NCBI GenBank assembly: GCA_030038035.1
Contig: JASHPP010000793.1
Span: 1-7,606, forward strand
Origin: Trebonia sp.
GTDB taxonomy: Bacteria > Actinomycetota > Actinomycetes > Streptosporangiales > Streptosporangiaceae
Length of the DNA stretch: 7,606 bases
Direction: 5' to 3'
Shown here piece by piece: positions 1 through 5,010 of this stretch (the first letter of the stretch is position 1; every line of letters begins with the position of its first letter). Below the pieces are notes generated by a model, which saw only the letters and a program-made list of their open reading frames with translations, searched no databases and had not been told where the DNA came from. Position numbers and translations under genes: made by a program.

Positions 1-1367
1 TTGGCGGCGCCATGCTGATGGCCAACTCAAGCGCGATCCTCACCGACGCCTTCCCGGCCAACGAGCGCGGCCTCGCGCTCGGCCTCAACCAGGTCGCCGG
101 GATCGCCGGCTCGTTCATCGGCCTCGTCCTCGGCGGCGTGCTCGGCCCGATCAGCTGGCGTTACGTGTTCCTGGTCTCGGTGCCGTTCGGCATCGGCGGC
201 ACGATCTGGTCCTACCTCAAGCTCAGGGAACTCGGCATCCGCAAGCCCGCCAGGCTGGACTGGTGGGGGAACGTGACGTTCGCGGCCGGCCTGATCGCCG
301 TCCTCGTCGGCATCACCTACGGCATCCAGCCCTACGGCGGCCACACGATGGGCTGGACCAGCCCGCTCGTGCTCGCCCTGGTCGGCGGCGGCCTCGCCGC
401 GCTCGCGCTGTTCTGCTTCATCGAGACCCGCGTCGCCGACCCGATGTTCCGGCTCGCGCTCTTGCGGATCCGCCCGTTCACCGCAGGCAACCTGGCCGCG
501 CTGCTGTCCGGGCTCGGCCGCGGCGGCCTGATGTTCATCCTGATCATCTGGCTGCAGGGCATCTACCTGCCGATGCACGGCTACAGCTTCACGGACACCC
601 CGCTGTGGGCCGGCATCGCGATGCTGCCGCTGACCGTCGGCTTCCTGGTCGCCGGCCCGGTCTCGGGCTGGCTGTCCGACCGGTTCGGCGCCAGGCCGTT
701 CGCCACCGGGGGCATGGTGGTCGCGGCGCTGTCGTTCGTCCTGCTCGAACTGCTCCCTGTCAACTTCCAGTACTGGCAGTTCGCCGGGGTGCTGCTGCTG
801 AACGGCATCGGCATGGGGCTGTTCGCCTCCCCGAACCGCGCAGGCATCATGAACAGCCTGCCCGCCGAGCGCCGCGGCGTGGGCGCCGGCATGAGCGCGA
901 CCTTCCAGAACTCCTCGATGGTCCTGTCGATCGGCATCTTCTTCTCGCTGATCGTCTTGGGCCTGGCGGGCTCGCTGTCGTCGAGCCTGCTGCACGGCCT
1001 GACCGCGCAGGGCTTGCCCGCCGCCGCCGCCGCCCGGCTGTCGGCGCTGCCGCCGACCGCGATCATGTTCGCCGCGCTGCTCGGGTACAACCCGATCCAG
1101 ACGCTGCTCGGCCCGGCGCTGGCCAAGCTGCCGGCCAGCCACGCGGCCTACCTGACCGGGCACGCGTTCTTCCCGTCGCTGATCTCCGCCCCGTTCGCCC
1201 ACGGCCTGGACGTCGCGTTCGACTTCGCGATCGCGGCGTGTCTTGTCGCGGCCGTCGCCTCGCTGCTGCGCGGCAAGCGGTACGTGCACGAACTGCACGC
1301 GGCGCCGGCCGCCGCAGACTATCCCGAACGGGCAGTGCCTTCTCTTAACACCACAACTAGTGCCTAA
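1..1367 (+). CDS. MFS transporter, DHA2 (EmrB/QacA-like) family, 5'-truncated by the window edge
   Basis: This is the C-terminal roughly 450 residues of a proton-driven multidrug or metabolite exporter in the inner membrane. The frame is open to the left edge (first full codon at base 3), so the true start lies upstream; the ATG at 12 is internal. The visible part begins in the loop and helix reading SAILTDAFPANERGLALG, followed by GLVLGGVLGPISWRYVFLVSVPFG, the DHA2 version of MFS motif C plus the W-R-x-x-F segment. A second motif-A-like loop, GWLSDRFGARP, lies near residue 219 counted from base 12. FASPNRAGIMNSLPAERRGVGAGM near residue 271 is also typical of actinobacterial DHA2 proteins. 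About ten hydrophobic helices remain, consistent with a 14-TM protein that has lost its first helices here. Substrate is unknown. It converges on the GntR gene; regulation by that neighbour is possible but not shown. Confidence 0.93.
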   Translation, partial: GGAMLMANSSAILTDAFPANERGLALGLNQVAGIAGSFIGLVLGGVLGPISWRYVFLVSVPFGIGGTIWSYLKLRELGIRKPARLDWWGNVTFAAGLIAVLVGITYGIQPYGGHTMGWTSPLVLALVGGGLAALALFCFIETRVADPMFRLALLRIRPFTAGNLAALLSGLGRGGLMFILIIWLQGIYLPMHGYSFTDTPLWAGIAMLPLTVGFLVAGPVSGWLSDRFGARPFATGGMVVAALSFVLLELLPVNFQYWQFAGVLLLNGIGMGLFASPNRAGIMNSLPAERRGVGAGMSATFQNSSMVLSIGIFFSLIVLGLAGSLSSSLLHGLTAQGLPAAAAARLSALPPTAIMFAALLGYNPIQTLLGPALAKLPASHAAYLTGHAFFPSLISAPFAHGLDVAFDFAIAACLVAAVASLLRGKRYVHELHAAPAAADYPERAVPSLNTTTSA

Positions 1368-1381
1368 CGGCGGCACAACGT

Positions 1382-1425
1382 GCATAGTGGTATAGATACC
1401 TAATCAACCTAGATGACCGCTATGC
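1382..1425. terminator. Possible bidirectional terminator between convergent genes
   Basis: A 10-bp inverted repeat with one mismatch (GCATAGTGGT at 1382-1391 against ACCGCTATGC at 1416-1425) encloses a 24-nt loop. The loop holds a second short hairpin, GGTAT-AG-ATACC, at 1389-1400 that would compete with the outer stem. It sits just after the exporter stop (1367) and overlaps the TAG stop of the convergent GntR gene (1420-1422). The position suits a shared terminator, but the stem is not especially GC-rich and no T tract follows, so the call is tentative. Confidence 0.35.
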
Positions 1426-1878
1426 GGGACCTGCGTGCTGCGCTAAGCGCTGCGACTGGCATACCGTGACGGCCGCGTTGTACTGCTCGACGCGGCCGTC
1501 AGACCTGGTGATGACGAGCACGGGCGTCAGGTAGCCGGTGCCGAGCCGCACCCGCTCTTCCTCCGTGGGCATCCGCGAGATGACCCGGTCGCCCGGCCGC
1601 ATCACGACCGCCTGCAAGGCCGGCATGGCCGCCACGAACGTGCCGACGCCGGGCCTCGTGACGACCAGGCCGACCTTGCGCAGTTCTTCGACCGCCTGCG
1701 CGCCCGTGAGCCGGTTAACGCCCCACTCTTGTTTCATCTGGTTGCCGCTCGGGATCTGGGCGCCAACCGGCAGCTCTCCGCTGATGATGCGGTCGCGGAT
1801 AATCCGCGCGATCTGCAGGTAGACCTTCTCACCCGACTCGTAATCGATCTGCATGTGCGAGGTCCCGTTATCTGCCAC
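1420..1878 (-). CDS. Small GntR-family winged-helix transcriptional regulator
   Basis: The product is a 152-aa DNA-binding repressor or activator. Residues 9-83 form the GntR N-terminal winged helix: MQIDYESGEKVYLQIARIIR (dimer/first helix), the IISGELPVGAQIPS turn, the HTH around EWGVNRLTGAQAVEEL, and the wing VVTRPGVGTFVA. The remaining ~65 residues include RPGDRVISRMPTEEER and PVLVITRSDGRVEQY. These resemble the short tail of many actinobacterial GntR proteins rather than a full FadR (FCD) or HutC (UTRA) effector domain, so no ligand can be inferred. The start is the GTG at 1876-1878: a GGAGG (bases 1884-1888) lies 5 nt upstream, whereas the in-frame ATG eight codons later lacks such spacing. 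It converges on the exporter and is divergent from the small operon starting at 2142. A doubled CTAG motif about 40 bp upstream is a likely autoregulatory site. Confidence 0.88.
   Translation of the reverse strand: MADNGTSHMQIDYESGEKVYLQIARIIRDRIISGELPVGAQIPSGNQMKQEWGVNRLTGAQAVEELRKVGLVVTRPGVGTFVAAMPALQAVVMRPGDRVISRMPTEEERVRLGTGYLTPVLVITRSDGRVEQYNAAVTVCQSQRLAQHAGPA
1437..1453 (-). repeat. Short hairpin at the 3' end of the GntR gene
   Basis: GCTGCGCTAAGCGCTGC folds as two G-C pairs, one T-T mismatch, four G/C pairs and a TAA loop. It lies inside the last codons of the GntR gene. It could add to mRNA 3' structure together with the 1382-1425 inverted repeat, but may be coincidental in GC-rich coding DNA. 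Confidence 0.25.
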
Positions 1879-1919
1879 CGGACCCTCCGCACATTAGCGG
1901 TACCACCCCTGTCGACGTG

Positions 1920-1935
1920 ACTAGACAACTAGACA
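1920..1935 (-). promoter_or_regulatory. Doubled ACTAGACA repeat: candidate promoter/operator of the GntR gene
   Basis: ACTAGACA occurs twice head to tail with no spacer, so two CTAG tetramers sit exactly 8 bp apart. Read on the minus strand it is TGTCTAGTTGTCTAGT, 42 bp upstream of the GntR start codon. TTGTCTAG-type sequences resemble half sites of GntR operators (a GT...AC core) and can also supply -35/-10-like hexamers. I infer an autoregulated promoter. The exact -10 is not clear from the sequence. Confidence 0.45.
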
Positions 1936-2057
1936 GGTGCCGAGTATCGTTGGCTCCGCGCTTGACGTAACCGGATTCCACCCATCCGACTACGCAGCGT
2001 GTAAGCGCGCCTTTCCCACGGGAATTCGGGGGGGTTCTCCCGGGACTAAGCGCGCGG

Positions 2058-2101
2058 GTGCCCGGCCCCCGGCCTCTGTCCCCCGCCTCGGGGCCGGGCA
2101 C
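2058..2101. repeat. Perfect 12-bp GC hairpin in the leader of the small operon
   Basis: GTGCCCGGCCCC (2058-2069) and GGGGCCGGGCAC (2090-2101) are perfect reverse complements separated by 20 nt. The right arm ends 40 nt before the ATG at 2142 and about 25 nt before its Shine-Dalgarno. No T tract follows on either strand, so it is not a classical intrinsic terminator. It could be an attenuator, an mRNA-stabilising leader element or an operator. It lies in the 263-bp gap between the divergent GntR gene and the small operon. Confidence 0.5.
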
Positions 2102-2141
2102 GTATGCCCTGTCGACGATATCCCCAGGAAAGGGACCTGAA

Positions 2142-2270
2142 ATGGGAGTGATATGGGGAGAAGGCGTGGCGCCGCACGAGTGCCCGACTAGAGGGCTCGG
2201 GATGTGCTCGTGCCTGCTGTACTCCCTGCGCAGGCTGGGCAGCCGGCTCCACGCCTGGCTGCGCATATGA
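2142..2270 (+). CDS. Small basic Cys-containing peptide (42 aa), first gene of a coupled pair
   Basis: This is a hypothetical peptide of no recognised family. The ATG at 2142 is preceded by an AGGAAAGGGA purine-rich ribosome-binding site ending 6 nt before it. Its TGA stop (2268-2270) overlaps the ATG (2267) of the next ORF as ATGA, the usual signature of translational coupling. The N-terminal half carries cysteines at residues 14, 22 and 24 (HEC..., MCSC). The C-terminal half, LLYSLRRLGSRLHAWLRI, could form a basic amphipathic helix. It may be a functional microprotein or a leader peptide whose translation controls the downstream gene. In-frame codons continue upstream to 2058, but they overlap the hairpin and lack a ribosome-binding site. 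Confidence 0.5.
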   Translation: MGVIWGEGVAPHECPTRGLGMCSCLLYSLRRLGSRLHAWLRI

Positions 2271-2731
2271 ACCCCCCGCCATGGGACGCGCCGCGCGCCG
2301 CGTACCTCCTCACCGCCGCCGTGGCCGACAACGCGCGACAGGGTGAAGCCATTGTTTCCCGTGATGAGTTGAGCAGTGAATGGGTCCACTGTGACGCAAG
2401 CGGGCAGCAGGACATCCTGGCGGCGCTCGGCGCCCAGACCCGGCTCGCGCTCAAAATGCTGCGCGACAAACTCGGCGTCGAAATCGAAATGAACACCGAC
2501 GCGGCGGCGGGGGCGGGATGCCCCGAGGCGCTGGCGGCCGCGCGCGAACTCATTAAGCCAGGGCCAGGCGCCTGGGCCGCGCCGGAATGCGCGGACTGCC
2601 GGGCGGCCATCGCCAAAGCCATGTGCAGCGCTCAGATCCAGGCCTATTCCCGTCTCGGGTTCACTCCCGCAATGATCGCCGCCATGTGCCGTCAATCGGC
2701 CGATGAGGCCCAAACGTCCACTCGCCTTTGA
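2267..2731 (+). CDS. Hypothetical 154-aa cysteine-containing protein, coupled to the 42-aa ORF
   Basis: Function is not recognised. The ORF shows G/C-biased third positions over much of its length, more relaxed near the end, and a plausible soluble composition: a helical Ala-rich N-terminal region (residues 8-30), a charged middle (LALKMLRDKLGVEIEMNTD, 60-78) and a C-terminal helical part. There are six cysteines (42, 85, 108, 111, 120, 141). C108/C111 form a CxxC (PECADCR) that might bind metal or be redox active together with C120 or C141. I prefer the ATG at 2267 because it overlaps the stop of the upstream small ORF (ATGA) and needs no ribosome-binding site of its own. A start at 2204 would add 21 residues. 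The pair is transcribed away from the GntR gene, so that regulator is a candidate controller. No export signal or membrane helix is seen. Confidence 0.6.
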   Translation: MNPPPWDAPRAAYLLTAAVADNARQGEAIVSRDELSSEWVHCDASGQQDILAALGAQTRLALKMLRDKLGVEIEMNTDAAAGAGCPEALAAARELIKPGPGAWAAPECADCRAAIAKAMCSAQIQAYSRLGFTPAMIAAMCRQSADEAQTSTRL

Positions 2732-2991
2732 GTAAATTTCAACCATTCCTGTGCTGTGCCGGGCGCCTTCGCCGTACGAGTCGAATAGTCCGTGGTAGCC
2801 CGTGGCCGCTGACCCCGCCGGAAGCGTACCCCATGGCCGGTGCGGCGCGCGCGTCTGCAGGGGCATCGGAGCCTCAAGGCTTCCTTCAGAGTTGCTGAGT
2901 GGCATGTAAGAGCCCCTTCGATGCCATGACGAGGAATCGCGGATCCTCGGCGGGGCTCCAGGGTGTCCGCGACGTTAGGTGGATTGTGAAA

Positions 2992-3021
2992 GTTTGCCGG
3001 GCGCAATTGCATGCGGCAAAC
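2992..3021. promoter_or_regulatory. 30-bp dyad with GCAATTGC core: possible operator
   Basis: Outer arms GTTTGCCG (2992-2999) and CGGCAAAC (3014-3021) are perfect reverse complements and are centred on the palindrome GCAATTGC (3003-3010). The 3-bp segments between arm and core (GGC and ATG) do not pair. Two-tier symmetry about one centre is typical of a protein-binding operator. It sits in the least GC-rich part of the gap with no gene start close by, so its target is unknown. Confidence 0.4.
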
Positions 3022-3210
3022 AACACCGCTCATTTGCGCTGTAGCCTATAGAAGATTAACTACCCGTTCAACTACGAATAGCGCAAGAAGTTCTAACGAC
3101 TTTCTTTCGCTCGCGTCCCAGCCGCCGCGCTATGGACGGCCGCGGCCCATCGGACAGGGGAGATCGCGCCTCGCCCCGCGCCGTCCGTCCGTCCGGCCGG
3201 CGGTCCGGCG

Positions 3211-3250
3211 TCCCGGGGCGTCCCGGGGCGTCCCGCGGCGTCCCGGGGCG
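3211..3250. repeat. 10-bp tandem repeat, four units
   Basis: TCCCGGGGCG is repeated four times head to tail; the third unit differs by one base (TCCCGCGGCG). It is preceded at 3181-3194 by about 3.5 copies of CCGT. The unit contains the palindrome CCCGGG. It is a low-complexity, slippage-prone tract in non-coding DNA and likely varies between strains. Confidence 0.85.
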
Positions 3251-3336
3251 GCTGCCTGTGCCGCCGCAGCCCGAGAGCAAGCTGGCGGCCGCCACGTGTT
3301 CAGCGTCGCTCAGGATTCCGACGTTGGCTGCGTATC

Positions 3337-3358
3337 GGGCCAGTTGCGCCAACGGCCC
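3337..3358. repeat. REP-like hairpin repeat, copy 1
   Basis: A 22-bp element with arms GGGCC/GGCCC and an inner stem GTTG/CAAC, a CGC loop and one bulged A. An identical copy starts 31 bp later. It lies about 95 bp past the stop of the Rho paralog in its direction of transcription. A hairpin-forming repeat in an extragenic position resembles REP/BIME-type elements or a compound terminator. Confidence 0.7.
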
Positions 3359-3367
3359 GGCTCTACG

Positions 3368-3389
3368 GGGCCAGTTGCGCCAACGGCCC
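3368..3389. repeat. REP-like hairpin repeat, copy 2
   Basis: An exact second copy of the 22-bp element at 3337-3358, in the same orientation, after a 9-bp spacer (GGCTCTACG). Each copy folds separately into a 9-bp stem with a bulged A. Exact identity over 22 bp implies recent duplication or selection on the sequence. Confidence 0.7.
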
Positions 3390-3393
3390 AAGC

Positions 3394-3408
3394 GCCCGCT
3401 AGGCGGGC
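3394..3408 (-). terminator. GC hairpin downstream of the Rho paralog: possible terminator
   Basis: GCCCGC-TAG-GCGGGC is a perfect 6-bp stem with a 3-nt loop, 46-60 nt after the stop codon of the minus-strand Rho-like gene and directly before the two 22-bp hairpins. Three successive GC hairpins after a gene make a reasonable actinobacterial-style 3' end. There is no T tract, so intrinsic termination is only a possibility. Confidence 0.35.
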
Positions 3409-3453
3409 CCTCCGGCGCGGCGGGAGACCGGACGCCCCGCCCCTGGGTGGTGG

Positions 3454-4668
3454 TTATCGTGACTGGCGTATCTGGCGGAGAAACTGTTCGTTCGGATGAA
3501 TGGTTTTGTCGAGCAGCAGTTCGAGCGCGTGCTGCGGGTCCAGTGCGGCGAGCGCCCGGCGCAGGCTGACCACGGCCGCGTGTTCGGCCGGCTCCATCAG
3601 CAGGTCCTCGCGGCGTGTGCCAGAGGGTGCCACGTCGATGGCAGGGAACATCCGCTTCTCGGCGAGGTCGCGGCGCAGCCGCAGTTCCATGTTCCCTGTC
3701 CCCTTGAACTCCTCGAACAGCACGTTGTCCAGCTGGGATCCGGTGTCGATCAGGGCGGTGGACATGATCGTGAGCGAGCCGCCCTCCTCAAGGCAGCGCG
3801 CCGCCCCAAGGAACTGGCGGGGCGGTTGCAGCGCTGACGCCGCGACGCCGCCGGTCAGGGTGCGGCTGCTCGCGGGGGCGGCGAGGTTATAGGCGCGGCC
3901 GAGCCGGGTGAGCGAGTCGAGCAGGACCACGACGTCCCGGCCGAGTTCGGCCAGCCGCTTGGCCCGCTCGATGGCCAGTTCCGCCGCCAGGACGTGCTCG
4001 TCGGGGGACTGGTCAAAGGTCGAGGAGATGACCTCGCCGCGTACCGAGCGGCGCAGGTCGGTGACCTCTTCCGGGCGCTCGCCGACGAGCACGAGCATCA
4101 GGTGCACCTGCGGGTACGCCGCGCCGATCGCGTGCGCGATCGTCTTCAGGACCATGGTCTTGCCGGCCTTCGGCGGCGCGACGACGAGGCCGCGCTGGCC
4201 CTTGCCGATGGGGGAGATCAGGTCGATGATCCGCGCGGTCGCGCCGGAGTCGCCGTCTTCGAGGCGGAACCGCTGGTTGGGGTAGACGGGAGTGAGGTCG
4301 TCGAAGCGCGGGCGGGCCTTGGCCGCACCGGGCGGCACGCCGTTGATGCTTTCGACGCTGACCAGCGTCATGCCCGGACTCCCGCCGGCGTTACCGTTCC
4401 GGCTGCCGTCGCGTGCCCGGTCCCTGGCGCGGCCCTGGCCCTGGCCCTGGCGCGGCGCGGCCGTGCCGGCTACCTGGTCGCCCTTGCGCAATCCGTACTG
4501 GCGGACGAGCGCGGACGTGAGCGGGATGTCGCCGGGTGAGCGCCGGTACCCCGCCACGCGCAGGTACCCCCGCCCGTCGGCGATATCGGCGATACCAGCC
4601 GCGGCGACGCCCGCGGTCGCGGCGCCGGTTTCTCGCTGTTGTTCTCGTTCTTCTGTTGTCACTGTCAT
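3454..4668 (-). CDS. rho: Divergent transcription termination factor Rho paralog (short form)
   Basis: A 404-aa hexameric RNA helicase/ATPase of the Rho family. The N-terminal helical subdomain and the long arginine-rich insert of typical actinobacterial Rho are missing; residues 1-30 are Ala/Glu-rich. A degenerate cold-shock-like RNA-binding domain follows (DGRGYLR, 31-37), interrupted by a Q/G/R/D/N-rich low-complexity stretch at about 72-99. The ATPase core is intact: Walker A APPKAGKT (164-171), catalytic Glu in GERPEEVTD (E197), Walker B DVVVLLDS (245-252), arginine finger R352 and the complete C-terminus LLLDKTIHPNEQFL. Aligned by eye to E. coli Rho, changes include F62 to R, V284 to T, D290 to A and K326 to Q in RNA-binding elements, and D210 to G and M219 to L near the bicyclomycin pocket. 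The ATG at 4666-4668 is chosen because GAGGA lies 8 nt upstream; a longer frame to 4770 has no such support and a non-Rho-like N-terminus. A housekeeping rho is expected elsewhere in the genome. Role could be specialised termination, Rho antagonism or antibiotic tolerance. Confidence 0.9.
   Translation of the reverse strand: MTVTTEEREQQRETGAATAGVAAAGIADIADGRGYLRVAGYRRSPGDIPLTSALVRQYGLRKGDQVAGTAAPRQGQGQGRARDRARDGSRNGNAGGSPGMTLVSVESINGVPPGAAKARPRFDDLTPVYPNQRFRLEDGDSGATARIIDLISPIGKGQRGLVVAPPKAGKTMVLKTIAHAIGAAYPQVHLMLVLVGERPEEVTDLRRSVRGEVISSTFDQSPDEHVLAAELAIERAKRLAELGRDVVVLLDSLTRLGRAYNLAAPASSRTLTGGVAASALQPPRQFLGAARCLEEGGSLTIMSTALIDTGSQLDNVLFEEFKGTGNMELRLRRDLAEKRMFPAIDVAPSGTRREDLLMEPAEHAAVVSLRRALAALDPQHALELLLDKTIHPNEQFLRQIRQSR
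4431..4450. repeat. 6-bp tandem repeat inside the Rho paralog insert
   Basis: GGCCCT is repeated in tandem (three units plus GG). On the coding (minus) strand it encodes the Gln-Gly alternation at residues 74-79 in the low-complexity insert. Because the unit is six bases, slippage would add or remove Gln-Gly pairs without a frameshift, so insert length may vary between strains. Confidence 0.7.
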
Positions 4669-4824
4669 GGGATGTTTCCTCTTCGTTGGAGGGTGAATTC
4701 GCGCATGCTGAAGAAAGCTGCTCGCGCTGGCCGAATAGCCGCGGCGGCGCGGCGCTAACGCGGCCTGCAAACGGCAGGGATGCGCGTGCGAGAGGCCGCT
4801 GAACTGGGCCGATGCCTTGTTACA

Positions 4825-4859
4825 GGAAAGTACCGCGAAGGTTGAGAATCTTCGTTTCC
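4825..4859. promoter_or_regulatory. Two-tier inverted repeat in the divergent region
   Basis: The core CGAAGGTT-GAG-AATCTTCG (4836-4854) is an 8-bp stem with one G-T wobble and a 3-nt loop. It is flanked by GGAAA (4825-4829) and TTTCC (4855-4859), which extend pairing around a one-sided 6-nt bulge. It is either an operator between the divergent genes or an RNA hairpin in the leader of the Rho paralog. Confidence 0.45.
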
Positions 4860-4926
4860 GCGCCGCTCACTGCGACGCTTTCCGCGATCGCCGGGCCGCT
4901 CAGATGGGCACCTGGCCGATGCGCTC

Positions 4927-4932
4927 ACTATA
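4927..4932 (-). promoter_or_regulatory. Candidate -10 element for the Rho paralog
   Basis: TATAGT on the minus strand is one base from the TATAAT consensus and stands out in GC-rich surroundings. No good -35 is visible 16-18 bp upstream (the best is CTGGTA, matching TTGACA at three positions). The implied leader to the Rho-paralog ATG would be about 250 nt. Confidence 0.25.
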
Positions 4933-5010
4933 CCCGATAACGTCAGGGCGTACCAGCCGCATTCCCGCCCGGTTCGCCCGCACGCCGGCCGGCCGTGATA
5001 TCACCGGTAG

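Larger units (their letters stand above)
2732..3453. other. Gene-poor convergent region rich in structured repeats
   Basis: About 720 bp between the 154-aa ORF (+) and the Rho-paralog stop (-). Reading frames here have erratic composition, no convincing ribosome-binding sites and no recognisable domains. The first half (especially about 2980-3110) is clearly less GC-rich than its surroundings and contains a 30-bp dyad at 2992-3021. A weaker 20-bp imperfect palindrome lies at 2930-2949 (CGAGGA/TCCTCG arms). The second half is GC-rich and repetitive: a short CCGT run at 3181-3194, a 10-bp tandem repeat at 3211-3250, and three hairpins at 3337-3408. It may hold an RNA gene or mobile-element remnants, but I cannot demonstrate either. 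Confidence 0.6.
4669..5010. other. Divergent intergenic region between the Rho paralog and the PPOx gene
   Basis: 342 bp with no convincing gene. It must carry the promoters of both flanking genes. It contains the Rho-paralog ribosome-binding site (GAGGA on the minus strand, 4677-4681), a 19-bp dyad at 4836-4854 and a TATAGT -10-like hexamer on the minus strand at 4927-4932. If the last is real, the Rho-paralog mRNA would have a leader of about 250 nt containing the dyad, which would suit leader-based autoregulation as known for some rho genes. Confidence 0.55.

Noticed and set aside
27..1385. Minus-strand frame of 452 codons opposite the exporter
   Set aside because: The Arg/Gln/Asp-rich low-complexity product is the usual antisense shadow of a high-GC membrane protein gene; the + frame has clear MFS motifs.
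1868..2905. Long open frame on the minus strand (345 codons) overlapping the GntR start, its promoter and the coupled pair
   Set aside because: Its product has no recognisable domain or natural composition, it covers the GntR ribosome-binding site and the 12-bp hairpin, and it is antisense to ORFs with better starts. High GC keeps minus-strand frames open by chance.
2692..3033. Minus-strand 113-codon ORF in the gap
   Set aside because: Basic, Cys-scattered composition with no domain and no clear ribosome-binding site; it begins inside the 30-bp dyad region and overlaps the end of the 154-aa ORF.
3040..3110. tRNA or att-site candidate in the less GC-rich patch
   Set aside because: No T-loop consensus (GGTTCRANNCC), no cloverleaf arms and no CCA end could be found; no integrase is in the window.
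3068..3391. Minus-strand 107-codon ORF downstream of the Rho paralog
   Set aside because: It runs through the tandem repeat and the hairpin repeats, so its amino-acid repeats are by-products. It has no ribosome-binding site or domain.
3211..3408. CRISPR-like array (repeats with spacers)
   Set aside because: The tandem units have no spacers and the 22-bp element has only two copies with a 9-bp spacer; no cas genes are present.
4669..4770. 34-residue N-terminal extension of the Rho paralog
   Set aside because: The ATG at 4668 has GAGGA at good spacing. The extension has no Rho similarity and would place the start in the divergent promoter region.
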